A DNA stretch of 64,000 nt from Psychromarinibacter halotolerans (GCF_029168315.1 NZ_JARGYD010000006.1:186001-250000); one strand, 5' to 3'; counted from the first letter of the stretch, positions 50,497 to 60,017 are shown. Notes: generated by a model not told the origin, from the letters alone. Program-made: numbers and translations.

Positions 50497-51582
50497 ATGG
50501 CGTCCGTGGAAATTTCCGCGCTCCGCAAGCTTTACGGCGACGTGGTCGCGCTTTCGGATATCAACATCACGATCCCCTCAGGGTCCTTCTACACGCTGCT
50601 TGGCCCGTCGGGCTGCGGCAAGACCACCCTTCTGCGGACGATCGCAGGCTTTCACAGCCAGAACTCCGGCAGCATCAAGGTCGACGGCGCGTCGATCGAG
50701 AGCCTGCCCGCCTATCGCCGCGACGTCGGCATGGTGTTTCAGGATTACGCGATCTTCCCCCATCTCAGCGTGCGCGACAACGTCGCCTTCGGCCTGAAGC
50801 AGCGCAAGGTCGGCTCTGCCGACATCGCGCGCCGGGTGAAGGACGTGCTGGAGGTCGTGCAGCTGGGCAGTTTCGCCGACCGGATGCCGCACGAGCTTTC
50901 GGGCGGCCAGCAGCAGCGCGTGGGCCTCGCCCGCGCCATCGTCATCGAGCCGAAGGTGCTGTTGATGGACGAGCCGCTGTCGAACCTCGACGCCAAGCTG
51001 CGGGTCGACCTGCGCGCCGAGTTGCGCCGCATCCAGCGAGAGCTTGGCATCACCACGATCTACGTGACCCACGACCAGGAAGAGGCGCTGGCCATGTCCG
51101 ATACGGTCTGCGTGATGTACGGCGGGGTGATCCAGCAGGCGACCAGCCCGCTGGAGATCTACCTCAAGCCCGCCAACCGCTTCGTGGCGTCTTTCGTGGG
51201 CGCGAACAACTTCCTGTCGGTCGGTCGTGACGGCGGTTCTGCCGCGCTGCGGTCCGGCGGGGCGGATGTGTCGGCGATGCTGCCGGGTTCTGACGCCGCC
51301 GTAGCCTGCGCCATCCGTCCCGAGGCGCTGCGCGTCGTACCGGGGCAGGCGGCGGCCGATCCCGCGTCCATCGCCATCCCCGCGAACCTGCGCGAGGTCA
51401 GCTTTATCGGCCGCGAGATGGAGGTCTTCGCGACCACCGAAACCGGCGAAACCCTAAAGGCCGTGGCCCGGCCCGATCCGGCCGTGGTCGACCTGCCAGA
51501 GGGCAGCCCGGTGACCTTCACCGCCCCCCGCAGCGACCTGCTGTTCTTCGAAGACAACGAAACCGGAAAGCGCATCGCATGA
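50497..51582 (+). CDS. ABC transporter ATP-binding protein (FbpC/PotA/UgpC class)
   Basis: 361 residues. Walker A GPSGCGKTTL, Q-loop VFQDYAIFPHLSVRDNV, signature LSGGQQQR, Walker B VLLMDEPLSNLD, and a C-terminal TOBE-like regulatory domain (about 280-355). It overlaps the permease gene by ATGA. Confidence 0.93.
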   Translation: MASVEISALRKLYGDVVALSDINITIPSGSFYTLLGPSGCGKTTLLRTIAGFHSQNSGSIKVDGASIESLPAYRRDVGMVFQDYAIFPHLSVRDNVAFGLKQRKVGSADIARRVKDVLEVVQLGSFADRMPHELSGGQQQRVGLARAIVIEPKVLLMDEPLSNLDAKLRVDLRAELRRIQRELGITTIYVTHDQEEALAMSDTVCVMYGGVIQQATSPLEIYLKPANRFVASFVGANNFLSVGRDGGSAALRSGGADVSAMLPGSDAAVACAIRPEALRVVPGQAAADPASIAIPANLREVSFIGREMEVFATTETGETLKAVARPDPAVVDLPEGSPVTFTAPRSDLLFFEDNETGKRIA

Positions 51583-53237
51583 GCACGCGCGCCCGGTTCC
51601 GCCCCGAGTTCTGGAACGTCGTCACGGTCCTGATCCTTGTCGTGCTTGCGGTCCTGCTGATCCTGCCGATCCTGCGGGTCCTCATGCTCAGCTTCGTCGA
51701 CGCCAAGACCGAAGCCTTTACGCTTGGCAACTACGTCGAGGTCTTTACCCGCAATTATTACCTGAACGGCTTCAAGAACACGCTGTTCGTCGGTGCGCTG
51801 GGCACGCTGGGGGCCTGTCTGCTGGGCATCCCTCTGGCGTTCTTCACCGCGCGGTTCCACATCGCGGGCCGGACCTGGATTTCGACGCTGGCGATCCTTG
51901 TGCTTGTCGCGCCGCCGTTCATCGGCGCCTATGCGTGGATCATGATGCTGGGCTCGAACGGGTTCATCACCAACTTCTTCGAACGCATCGGCATCTCGAC
52001 GCCCACGATCTATGGCGCGCACGGGATCATCCTTGTGTTCACGCTGAAGTTCTTTCCCTTCGTCTTCCTGATGACGCAGACCGCGCTGAACGCGGTGAAC
52101 AAAAGCTTCGAGGACGCGGCAGAGAACCTTGGCTGCACGCCGTGGCAGCGGTTCTACAAGGTCACCCTGCCGCTGGTGTTCCCGGCGATCTCGACCGGGG
52201 CGATCATCTGCTTCGTGCTGTCCATCGCAGACTTCGGCACGCCGGCCATCCTTGGGCGCGGGTTCCGCACCCTGTCGACCATCGCGCTTGCGGCCTATCG
52301 GTCGGAACTTGGCGGGCTGCCCACGATGGCGGTCACCGTTTCGATCATCATGATGGCGATTTCGATGCTGGCGCTTGTGGCGCAGCGCCGGATCCTTGCA
52401 AAGCGCCGCTATGCCTCGGCCCTGACCAACCTGCCGGTCAAGTCGAAGCTGTCGGGCTGGCGCAACGTGGGCGTTCACCTGTTCTGTCACGGTGTTGTGC
52501 TGATCGCGATGCTGCCGACGCTGGTGGTGGTCTACACCTCGTTTCTTCAGACGAAGGGCCCCGTGTTTACCGGCGGTTTCGGGCTGGAAAGCTATCGCCG
52601 CATCATGCTCGACGCGCCGGGCGCCATCGCCAACAGCTTCCTCTTCTCGCTGGCGGCGGTCGTCCTGATCACGGCGGTCTCGGCGCTGATCTCTTACGTC
52701 ATCGTGCGGCGCGACACGCCGGCCTCGGGGGCGATCGATTTCCTGATGATGGTGCCGTACCTCGTGCCCGGGGTCGTGATGGCGATCGGGTTCGTCACCA
52801 CCTTCCGCAACGGTCCCGTCGGGATCTTCGGGGCGGCGGGGCTGCTGATCATGATCTACTTCATTCGGCGGCTGCCCTACGGCGTGCGGTCCACCACGTC
52901 GAGCCTGCGTCAGATCAAGCCATCGCTCGAGGAAGCCGCCGTGAACCTTGGCGCACCGCCGCTGAAGGCCTTCCTGAAGGTCACCGTGCCGCTGATCGTG
53001 CCGGGGCTGATCGTCGGGTCGTTGATGAGTTTCATCACTGCGATCAACGAGTTGTCGTCGACACTTATCATCTACGACTCGGGCACCATCACCATGCCGG
53101 TGAAGATCTATCTTGCCGTGTTGGACGGTGAATTCGGGCTGGCGGCGGCGTTGTCGACCGTGCTTCTGCTGTGCACCGGCGTCTGCGTCTATGCGGTGTT
53201 CCGCTTCGCCGACAACCGCGACTCTGCTTTCGTCTGA
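51579..53237 (+). CDS. Fused double permease of an iron/AEP-type ABC transporter
   Basis: 552 residues with about 12 helices: two binding-protein-dependent permease domains in one chain, as in FbpB/PhnV-like proteins. The two EAA loops are KSFEDAAENLGCTPWQRFYK and KPSLEEAAVNLGAPPLKAFL. One such chain replaces two separate permeases. Confidence 0.93.
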   Translation: MSTRARFRPEFWNVVTVLILVVLAVLLILPILRVLMLSFVDAKTEAFTLGNYVEVFTRNYYLNGFKNTLFVGALGTLGACLLGIPLAFFTARFHIAGRTWISTLAILVLVAPPFIGAYAWIMMLGSNGFITNFFERIGISTPTIYGAHGIILVFTLKFFPFVFLMTQTALNAVNKSFEDAAENLGCTPWQRFYKVTLPLVFPAISTGAIICFVLSIADFGTPAILGRGFRTLSTIALAAYRSELGGLPTMAVTVSIIMMAISMLALVAQRRILAKRRYASALTNLPVKSKLSGWRNVGVHLFCHGVVLIAMLPTLVVVYTSFLQTKGPVFTGGFGLESYRRIMLDAPGAIANSFLFSLAAVVLITAVSALISYVIVRRDTPASGAIDFLMMVPYLVPGVVMAIGFVTTFRNGPVGIFGAAGLLIMIYFIRRLPYGVRSTTSSLRQIKPSLEEAAVNLGAPPLKAFLKVTVPLIVPGLIVGSLMSFITAINELSSTLIIYDSGTITMPVKIYLAVLDGEFGLAAALSTVLLLCTGVCVYAVFRFADNRDSAFV

Positions 53238-53244
53238 GACCGTC

Positions 53245-54201
53245 ATGAGAATCGAAGTTCTGAACATTTCGAAGTACCGCACCTCGGCGCGGGTCGGCGA
53301 CGACGTGCCCGTGGTCCTGCCGGGGGCGTTGATCGGGGTCTGCGACGGGGCTACGGACCCTCGGGGGACGGCGGTCGACGGGATCGGGACGGGGCGGCTG
53401 GCGGCCCTGACGGTGGCGTCTGCGGCGGCGGAACTGGCAATCGACCCGGACAGCCGCGACATGCCAGCCGCCGATCTGCTGGGGCATCTGGCGGGGGCGC
53501 TGGCGCGCAGGACCGCGCCGTTGAACCTTGAGATTCCGCCGTCGACGACGCTGGCGCTGGTGTTCGACTGCGGCGACCGCTGGCGGTTCCTGACGCTTGG
53601 CGACACCGGCATTCGGATCAACGGGACCGAGGTTCTGCGGACCGACAAGCTGATCGACGACGTGTCGACGCACGCCCGGATCGCCGTGTTCCGGCACCTT
53701 GCCGGAGAGGGGCCCGCCACAGACGCGACCGAGGCCGCGACCCGTCGCGCGATCCTGCTGGGGCTGGATAACGCGGTGGCCGAGGGTGTCATCGCAGGCG
53801 ACGTGGCCGAGAACGTGATCGATGCGACGGTGCGCGCGCTGAAGCTTGACGACCATCGCGCCCCGGTCACCCGGTTCCTTCGGGGCGGGATTAAGACCCA
53901 GTTTGAGTTCAGCAACGACCCGGACAGCCCGCTGGGGTTCGATACGATGAACGGCAACACCCCGCGCCGTGGGGATTACGTGGACGTCTCCCGCCCCAAG
54001 GCGCAGGTCCAAAGCATCGAGATTTTCTCCGACGGCTACCCGGCGATTCCCGACGCCGTGTCGCTAGAGGCATGGGAAGCGGTGTTCGCGAAGGCCGAGG
54101 CAGAGGACGTCCACAAGATCGGCGCCTACGCGACGGTGAAGGGGTCTACCACGGACGAATTCTTCGACGACCGGACGGTGATCGTGGTGGATCGGCTCTG
54201 A
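53245..54201 (+). CDS. Divergent PP2C-like phosphatase in the ABC operon
   Basis: 318 residues, 7 bases after the permease gene. The order of motifs fits the PPM/PP2C metal-phosphatase fold: VCDGATD (Asp34, Gly35), LTLGDTGIRI at about 115, FSDGYP (Asp263), and FDDRTVIVV (Asp308/Asp309). Sequence between motifs is unlike standard Ser/Thr phosphatases. It could be a protein phosphatase controlling the transporter, or a hydrolase acting on an imported phosphorylated solute. A cytoplasmic location is indicated, as there is no signal peptide. Call rests on motif spacing, so is moderate. Confidence 0.6.
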   Translation: MRIEVLNISKYRTSARVGDDVPVVLPGALIGVCDGATDPRGTAVDGIGTGRLAALTVASAAAELAIDPDSRDMPAADLLGHLAGALARRTAPLNLEIPPSTTLALVFDCGDRWRFLTLGDTGIRINGTEVLRTDKLIDDVSTHARIAVFRHLAGEGPATDATEAATRRAILLGLDNAVAEGVIAGDVAENVIDATVRALKLDDHRAPVTRFLRGGIKTQFEFSNDPDSPLGFDTMNGNTPRRGDYVDVSRPKAQVQSIEIFSDGYPAIPDAVSLEAWEAVFAKAEAEDVHKIGAYATVKGSTTDEFFDDRTVIVVDRL

Positions 54202-54303
54202 GCGCAGCGCCAAAACGGGACACGCTGCGGTTCTGCTGCCGGATCATGTTTTTATATAATTCGCAAAGGCTTGCCTTCGCACTTTGATGTAATGCGGGTG
54301 CGT

Positions 54304-54321
54304 GAGCGGAAAGGTCCGCTC
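54304..54321. terminator. Hairpin between convergent PP2C-like and tetR genes
   Basis: GAGCGGA-AAGG-TCCGCTC, a perfect 7-bp stem 15 bp after the tetR stop. The 134-bp gap also has an AT-rich patch (54248-54262) and a second imperfect stem at 54262-54280. Confidence 0.45.
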
Positions 54322-54335
54322 CACCTTCGCCCGTC

Positions 54336-54971
54336 TCAGTCGGTCTCTGAAATGCCGAAGTATGTCAGGTACTTGTCGATCGCACTTGCGATGACTTCTT
54401 CGGGGTTCTCGGGCGCTGGCAGTCCGTAGATGTGCGTGCGGATGCCGATGTAGACGATGCCGCCGTGCAGGTTCCAGATATCCTCCATCGTCGGTCGGGC
54501 CGAGGCGGACGCAAGCGCGGCGGTCTCGGCCAGCACGGGATTCAGAATCACGCCGCCCAGATGTTCGAGATAGCGATTGTTCAGCGCCGCCCCCGCAAGG
54601 CCCGAGAACATGAAGATCCGCATCCAGTCATGTTCGAAGATCAGGGCGCTGTACTCGGTATAGAAGGCCAGCAGGCGGGTGCGAAGCGACACGGAACGGT
54701 CCGTCAGGCGCGCAGGCCAGTCGGACGAAAGCCGGTCCAGATACACCGTCTCGTACACCGCTTCCAATAGATCCTCTTTGGTGGCGAAGTACTTGAAAAG
54801 AAGGGACTGTGTCACGCCAAGCCGCTTTGCCAGCTGCCGCGTGTTCCCGTCCAGCCCGACCTCGGCGAAGAAGCGCACCGCCTCGTTCACGATCTGCTCG
54901 CGGCGTTCCTTCGGCGGCAGCCTGCGACGGCCGCCCGCATCCCTGTCGTGTCCGGTTTCGCTGTCCAACAT
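54336..54971 (-). CDS. TetR-family transcriptional regulator
   Basis: 211 residues. Helix-turn-helix about 20-62 (RREQIVNEAVRFFAEVGLDG, LAKRLGVTQSLLFKYFATKE), then a helical ligand domain. It diverges from the molybdenum hydroxylase genes with 147 bp between starts, so it is the probable repressor of that operon. GAGGAT precedes ATG 54971. Confidence 0.9.
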   Translation of the reverse strand: MLDSETGHDRDAGGRRRLPPKERREQIVNEAVRFFAEVGLDGNTRQLAKRLGVTQSLLFKYFATKEDLLEAVYETVYLDRLSSDWPARLTDRSVSLRTRLLAFYTEYSALIFEHDWMRIFMFSGLAGAALNNRYLEHLGGVILNPVLAETAALASASARPTMEDIWNLHGGIVYIGIRTHIYGLPAPENPEEVIASAIDKYLTYFGISETD

Positions 54972-55003
54972 CCGATCCTCAAATCGCCTCTTCCGACCCC
55001 ATC

Positions 55004-55022
55004 TAACAAATTTTTCTTGTAA
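55004..55022. promoter_or_regulatory. Candidate TetR operator
   Basis: TAACAA-N7-TTGTAA (55004-55022) is a near-perfect inverted repeat (one mismatch) in an AT-rich patch 33 bp before the tetR start and 97 bp before coxM. Confidence 0.4.
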
Positions 55023-55118
55023 TGCTCAAAATTTTATAGATCATCCGATCAACAAGAGTGAGCAGCCGCTCAATAAGCGCCCAAGGCGTGGCGTCGCTCT
55101 TGAAGGGAGGACATCACT

Positions 55119-55952
55119 ATGAAGGCATCGGCCGGCGGATACGCCCGGGCAAAAGACGTGCCGCATGCGTTGGAACTGATGGCCGCGTCCGAGGGGGCGG
55201 GCCGGTTCCTTGCTGGCGGGCAAAGCCTTGTCGCCGCGATGAACATGCGCCTGTCCGAAGGCGACATGCTGATCGACATTTCCAGAATTTCCGGCCTGTC
55301 CGGGGTCAGCCTGTCGGGCGATCACCTGCGGATCGGCGCGCTGACGCGTCACGTCGAGGTCGGGTCCGATCCGCTGATCCGCGACCACGCGCCGCTGCTG
55401 ACGCAGGCCGTGACCCACATCGCACACGCCGCGATCCGCAATCGCGGGACGATCGGCGGCGCGCTGGCCCATGCCGACCCCGCTGCAGAATTTCCCGCCT
55501 GCGCGCTGGCTTTGGGCGTGACCCTTCACGCGCAAGGCGACAACGGCACGCGGGACATCCCGGTCGAGACATTCTTCGAGGACGTGTTCACCACCGCGCT
55601 AGAGGAAGGCGAGATGCTGACCGGCCTGTCCGTCCCAGTGGCGGAACCGGATGAGGTTCAGGTTATCGAAGAGGTCGCACGCCGGTCGGGCGACTATGCG
55701 CTGACGGGGCTGTGCCTTGTCCGCCGCGCGTCCGGGCACCGGCTATCGGTGTTCTCTGCCGGGCCGGTTCCGATGCTGGCGACCGGCGCGATGCAGGCGC
55801 TGGATGCGGGCGACGTGGACGCGGCGGTCGATGCGCTGCGCGCCGAGATCGACCCGCCCTCCGACACACAAGCCAGCGGCAGCTACCGCCGGCATCTTGC
55901 GGGCGTTCTTCTGCGCCGCGCCGTTTCGCGTATCGAGGGAGACCGCGCATGA
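55119..55952 (+). CDS. Molybdenum hydroxylase FAD-binding subunit (CoxM type)
   Basis: 277 residues, vanillyl-alcohol-oxidase-type FAD fold. Both FAD motifs are present: FLAGGQSLVAAMNMRL (about 29-44) and RNRGTIGGALAHADPAAEFP (about 108-127). It passes electrons from the 2Fe-2S subunit to an acceptor. Strong GAAGGGAGG ribosome site. Overlaps the small subunit gene by ATGA. Confidence 0.93.
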   Translation: MKASAGGYARAKDVPHALELMAASEGAGRFLAGGQSLVAAMNMRLSEGDMLIDISRISGLSGVSLSGDHLRIGALTRHVEVGSDPLIRDHAPLLTQAVTHIAHAAIRNRGTIGGALAHADPAAEFPACALALGVTLHAQGDNGTRDIPVETFFEDVFTTALEEGEMLTGLSVPVAEPDEVQVIEEVARRSGDYALTGLCLVRRASGHRLSVFSAGPVPMLATGAMQALDAGDVDAAVDALRAEIDPPSDTQASGSYRRHLAGVLLRRAVSRIEGDRA

Positions 55953-56449
55953 CACAGGCATTCCGCGACAGGGTGGACATCGCCCTGACGGTGAACGGTG
56001 AACCGGTCGAGGCCCGCGTGCCCGCCGGTCAGCACCTGATCGATTTCCTGCGGACCGAGGTCGGTCTGACCGGCGCCCACGCAAGCTGTGAACACGGCGT
56101 TTGCGGTGCCTGCACCATCCGCGTCGACGGGCAGGCCGTGCGCGGCTGCCTGACGCTGGCAGCGCAGGCCGACGGTGCCGAGGTCTGGACGGTGGAGGGT
56201 CTGACCGACGCGGGCGCCATCGCCGACCTTCAGGCGGCGTTCGTGGACCGTAACGCCCTGCAATGCGGGTTCTGCACGCCCGGGATGCTGGTCGCGGCCG
56301 AAGAGCTTTTGGCTGCGGGCACGGTGCCGTCGCGGGCCGAGATCCGCGAGCACCTGTCCGGGAACTATTGCCGCTGCACCGGCTACGAGGCCATCGTGGA
56401 CGTGGTGGAAAGCGTGGCCCGCGCACGGGCCGGGAAGGGGGACGCATGA
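55949..56449 (+). CDS. Molybdenum hydroxylase [2Fe-2S] subunit (CoxS type)
   Basis: 166 residues. Plant-type cluster ligands Cys47, Cys52, Cys55 and the Cys in RGCLTLA, then the helical second cluster with CGFCTPGM and NYCRCTGY. ATG 55949 is fixed by the overlap with the FAD subunit; the longer frame upstream is a shadow. Confidence 0.95.
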   Translation: MTQAFRDRVDIALTVNGEPVEARVPAGQHLIDFLRTEVGLTGAHASCEHGVCGACTIRVDGQAVRGCLTLAAQADGAEVWTVEGLTDAGAIADLQAAFVDRNALQCGFCTPGMLVAAEELLAAGTVPSRAEIREHLSGNYCRCTGYEAIVDVVESVARARAGKGDA

Positions 56450-58827
56450 CCATCGCCTTCGGAAACCCAGACCGTCCGAATTCCTACATCGGCAAGACCG
56501 TTCCGCGCCCGAATGCCGGAAAGCTGGTGCAGGGCCGTGGCCGCTATGTCGACGACGTGGTGCTGCCGCGCATGGTGCATGTCGCCTTCGTCCGCTCGCC
56601 CTTTGCCCATGCCCGGATCACCGGCATCGATCTTGAGGCCGCGAAAGAAGTGCCGGGCGTCGTTCGGATCTTTACCGGGGCGGACCTGCAAGAGGTCTGC
56701 ACCCCGTGGGTCGGCGTCCTTGCGCATCTCAAGGGCCTGAAATCCGCGCCGCAACATGCGCTGGCGGTGGACCGCGCCGCATGGGTGGGCGAGCCGGTCG
56801 TGGCCATCGTCGCAACGACCCGCGCGGCCGCCGAGAATGCCGTGGCACTGGTCGAGGTCGATTATGACCCGCTGCCGGTCGTCACCGACACGATGACTGC
56901 GCTGGACGCGGACACCCCGGTGATCCACCCGGATTTGGGCGACAACCTTGCCTTCCGCCGCCTGCACGAGGAAGGCGACGTCAAGGCGGCGATGGCCTCG
57001 GCGCACAAGGTGGTCAAGGCCAGCTTCCGCACCGCGCGGCACACCGGCGTCACGCTGGAACCGCGCTCGATCCTTGTGGACTGGAACCCCGCCGAAGGGC
57101 AGATGACCGCGTACCACGCGACGCAGGCGCCGCACATGATCCAGACCGTTCTGGCTGAGCATCTGGACATCCCCGAAAGCCGGGTGCGGGTGATCTGCGG
57201 TGACGTCGGCGGGTCCTACGGCATCAAGGTCCACGTCTACCCCGACGAGGTGGCGACCGCCGCCATCGCCAAGGTGATGGCGCGTCCGGTCAAGTTCATC
57301 GCCGACCGGCTGGAAAGCTTTTCCACCGACATTCATGCCCGCGACCACGAGATCGAGGCGTCCATCGCGGTGGACGAAGACGGCAAGATCCTTGCCATCG
57401 ACGTGGATGACTGGACCGGCATCGGGCCGTACTCGGTCTATCCGCGCACCTCGGCCATCGAGGGCAATCAGGTCGTGAATCTGTGCGGCGGACCCTACGA
57501 CTTTGCCAACTACCGCGCCCAGACGACGGTGGTGTTCCAGAACAAGACGCCCACCTGCCAGTACCGCGCCGTGGGCCATCCCATCGCCGTGGCGATCACC
57601 GAGGGGCTGGTGGACATGGCCGCCGCCGAGCTGGGCATGGACCCGGTCGAGATCCGCCGCCGCAACATGTTTGCCGACGATGCCTATCCGGTGACGTCGC
57701 CCGCCAAGATGCGGTTCGAAGGGCTGTCGCATCACGCCTCGATGGACAAGCTGATCGCGATGATGGACTACGACGCGCTGCGGGCCGATCAGGCCGAGGC
57801 GCGCAACCGCGGCAAGTACCGTGGCATCGGCATCGCGTCCTTCATCGAACTGACCAACCCGTCGCCCTTCATGTACGGCATCGGCGGCGCCCGGATCTCG
57901 GCGCAGGACGGCTGCACCGTGCGGATGGACCCCGACGGGTCCGTCGTGGCGCTGTCGGGCGTGACCGAACAGGGGCAGGGCACCGAGGCGATGTTGTCTC
58001 AGGTGGTGGCCGAAGGGGTCGGGGTGTCGCCGTCGCGGGTGCGCATCATCACCGGCGACACGCAGGTCACGCCCTATGGCGGCGGCACTTGGGCGTCGCG
58101 CGGCGCAGGCATCGGCGGCGAGGCCGCGCTGCAGGCCGCCCGCGCGCTGCGCCAGTCGATCCTAAAGGTCGCGGGTGCGATGCTTCAGGCCGACCCGTCC
58201 ACGCTGGACATCCGCGACGGGCAGGTGGTGAACGCCGACACCGGCGAGGACCGCCTGCCGCTCGAGGAACTGGGCCGCATCGTCTATTTCCGGGGCGATA
58301 CCCTGCCCAAGGACCTGCCGCGCGAACTGGTGCAGACACGGCACTTCATCACGATGGACTATCCGTTCGCCTTCACCAACGGCGTGCAGGCCTCGTATCT
58401 CGAGGTGGACACCGACACCGGCGTCGTCACCCTGCTGAAGCACTGGTGCGTCGAGGATTGCGGCCGGGTCATCAACCCGCAGCTTGTCGACGAACAGATC
58501 CGGGGCGGTATCGTGCAGGGGCTGGGCGGCGCGCTGTACGAGGAAATCCACTATGACGAGGAAGGCCAGCTTCTGAACGGGTCGATGGCGGACTACCTTG
58601 TGCCGATGGCGGCCGAGATGCCGGACATGCAGATCGGCCACGTCGAGACGCCCACCGGCGAAAGCGAACTGGGCGCCAAGGGCGCCGGAGAGGCCGGCAC
58701 CGCCGGGGCGCCCGCTGCGGTGATGAACGCGATCAACGACGCGCTGCGCCCGCTTGGGGCGCAGGTCACCGAAATGCCATTCACGCCCGAGCGCATCCTG
58801 CGCGCTTTGGGAACGATCAAGGACTGA
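56446..58827 (+). CDS. Molybdenum hydroxylase large (Mo-MCD) subunit, xanthine oxidase family
   Basis: 793 residues. The N-terminal hammerhead domain starts at PRPNAGKLVQGRGRYVDDV. Mo-cofactor segments include GDVGGSYGIK and GVTEQGQGTEAM, and the catalytic base is Glu749 (GAKGAGEAGTAGA). The loop that in CO dehydrogenase reads AYRCSFR is here CQYRAVGHPIA, so this is not a form I CODH. Hydroxylation of an N-heterocycle, aromatic or aldehyde is expected; the adjoining TRAP transporter likely imports the substrate. Confidence 0.92.
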   Translation: MTIAFGNPDRPNSYIGKTVPRPNAGKLVQGRGRYVDDVVLPRMVHVAFVRSPFAHARITGIDLEAAKEVPGVVRIFTGADLQEVCTPWVGVLAHLKGLKSAPQHALAVDRAAWVGEPVVAIVATTRAAAENAVALVEVDYDPLPVVTDTMTALDADTPVIHPDLGDNLAFRRLHEEGDVKAAMASAHKVVKASFRTARHTGVTLEPRSILVDWNPAEGQMTAYHATQAPHMIQTVLAEHLDIPESRVRVICGDVGGSYGIKVHVYPDEVATAAIAKVMARPVKFIADRLESFSTDIHARDHEIEASIAVDEDGKILAIDVDDWTGIGPYSVYPRTSAIEGNQVVNLCGGPYDFANYRAQTTVVFQNKTPTCQYRAVGHPIAVAITEGLVDMAAAELGMDPVEIRRRNMFADDAYPVTSPAKMRFEGLSHHASMDKLIAMMDYDALRADQAEARNRGKYRGIGIASFIELTNPSPFMYGIGGARISAQDGCTVRMDPDGSVVALSGVTEQGQGTEAMLSQVVAEGVGVSPSRVRIITGDTQVTPYGGGTWASRGAGIGGEAALQAARALRQSILKVAGAMLQADPSTLDIRDGQVVNADTGEDRLPLEELGRIVYFRGDTLPKDLPRELVQTRHFITMDYPFAFTNGVQASYLEVDTDTGVVTLLKHWCVEDCGRVINPQLVDEQIRGGIVQGLGGALYEEIHYDEEGQLLNGSMADYLVPMAAEMPDMQIGHVETPTGESELGAKGAGEAGTAGAPAAVMNAINDALRPLGAQVTEMPFTPERILRALGTIKD

Positions 58828-58835
58828 ACCAAGAT

Positions 58836-58858
58836 GGGGCACGACGGGAGCGTGCCCC
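58836..58858 (+). terminator. Hairpin between the hydroxylase and TRAP genes
   Basis: GGGGCACG-N7-CGTGCCCC, a perfect 8-bp stem 8 bp after the large-subunit stop and 19 bp before the dctP start. No T-tract; it may separate expression of the enzyme and the transporter, or cap the 5' end of processed dctP mRNA. Confidence 0.5.
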
Positions 58859-58877
58859 GAACAAGGGAGGAAAGACT

Positions 58878-59936
58878 ATGACCTACATGAAACTCGCGGC
58901 GACCACCGCGATTGCGGTCCTGGCAGGCGGCGCGGCATTCGCGCAGCAAAGCATCACCGTCAACATCGGCTCGTCGCACCCGGAGGCCAACATCTGGGTC
59001 TACGCGATGAAGAACACCTTCCAGCCCGAGGTGAACCGCATCCTTGCGGAGAACGGCAACGAGTATCAGGTCGACTGGGTCGAGAACTATGCCGGCACCC
59101 TGTACAAGTTCACCGACACCCGCGAGGCGGTGATGGACGGGATCGTTGACGTCGGCATGGTCGGCACGGTCTGGGAAGGGGCGAACATGCCGCTCCAGAA
59201 CGTGACCTATTTCACGCCCTTCGCGACCGAGGATCACCGGATGATCATCGAGATCTTCGATGACCTGTCCGAGAACCTGCCCGAGCTGAAGAACAGCTGG
59301 GCCGAGAACGGCATGGTCCACCTGTCGTCGCTGATCACCGACAGCTACGACATCTACGGGACCTTCCCGGTCAACTCGATGGCCGACCTGCAGAACCGCA
59401 AGCTGAACGCGCCGGGCACCTCGGCCAACTGGCTGCGCGAAACCGGCGCGACCCCGGTGGATGGCGCGCTGACGACCTACTACACCAACATCCAGACCGG
59501 TGTGACCGAGGGCACGCTGTCCTTTGCCTCGGGCATCCTGCCCACCCGCGTCTACGAAGTGGCCCCGGAACTGACCCGCGTTGGCATCGGGTCGATGTAT
59601 TTCGGCGGGATTGCGGCCAACAAGGACTTCTTCGACGGGCTTCCCGCCCCGGTGCAGGACGCCTTCCGCGAGGCGGCGCAAGCGACCTCGGTCGCGCATG
59701 GCGACTATGTCGCCGACCTTGCCGCCCGCGCGCTGGACGAGATGCAGAAAGCCGGCCTGACCATCCATCAACTGCCCGAGGCCGAGAAGGCCGCATGGGT
59801 CGAGGGTCTGCCGAACATCGTCGAGCCGTGGCTGGAGCAGACGGGCGAGGCCGGCAAGACCGTGCTGAAGGCCTATTTCGACGCTCTGGAAGAACGCGGC
59901 GCGACGCCGCTGCGCAACTGGGCCGAAGGCCTGTAA
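58878..59936 (+). CDS. dctP: TRAP transporter solute-binding protein
   Basis: 352 residues with signal peptide 1-22 (GGAAFAQ). DctP-family receptor with ITVNIGSSHPEANIWVYAMK at the mature start and LQNRKLNAPGTSANWLRETG carrying the ligand-binding Arg/Lys region. Different enough from the 15-kb receptor to suggest a different substrate, probably that of the preceding molybdenum hydroxylase. Confidence 0.9.
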   Translation: MTYMKLAATTAIAVLAGGAAFAQQSITVNIGSSHPEANIWVYAMKNTFQPEVNRILAENGNEYQVDWVENYAGTLYKFTDTREAVMDGIVDVGMVGTVWEGANMPLQNVTYFTPFATEDHRMIIEIFDDLSENLPELKNSWAENGMVHLSSLITDSYDIYGTFPVNSMADLQNRKLNAPGTSANWLRETGATPVDGALTTYYTNIQTGVTEGTLSFASGILPTRVYEVAPELTRVGIGSMYFGGIAANKDFFDGLPAPVQDAFREAAQATSVAHGDYVADLAARALDEMQKAGLTIHQLPEAEKAAWVEGLPNIVEPWLEQTGEAGKTVLKAYFDALEERGATPLRNWAEGL

Positions 59937-59969
59937 GGTCCGAACGGACCACCGCGTGACCTACCCGTC

Positions 59970-59993
59970 GGCCCGGCCGTTTCCGGTCGGGCC
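59970..59993 (+). terminator. Hairpin between dctP and dctQ
   Basis: GGCCCGGCCG-TTTC-CGGTCGGGCC, a 10-bp stem with one G-U pair and a tetraloop, 34 bp after the stop. Like the other receptor genes here, it is followed by a structure without a T-tract. Confidence 0.55.
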
Positions 59994-60017
59994 GGCCCAC
60001 CTTGCAAGGCAGGCCCA

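Noticed and set aside
49453..53237. Ferric-iron ABC transporter
   Set aside because: The receptor lacks obvious iron-ligand tyrosines and is next to a ROK regulator; the substrate is left open.
51159..53960. A 933-residue minus-strand open frame opposite the ABC genes
   Set aside because: It is low-complexity, Arg/His/Gln-rich sequence typical of an antisense frame in G+C-rich DNA; the plus strand carries clear ABC and PP2C-like motifs.
56446..58827. Aerobic CO dehydrogenase large subunit
   Set aside because: The form I loop AYRCSFR is absent; CQYRAVGHPIA occupies the place.
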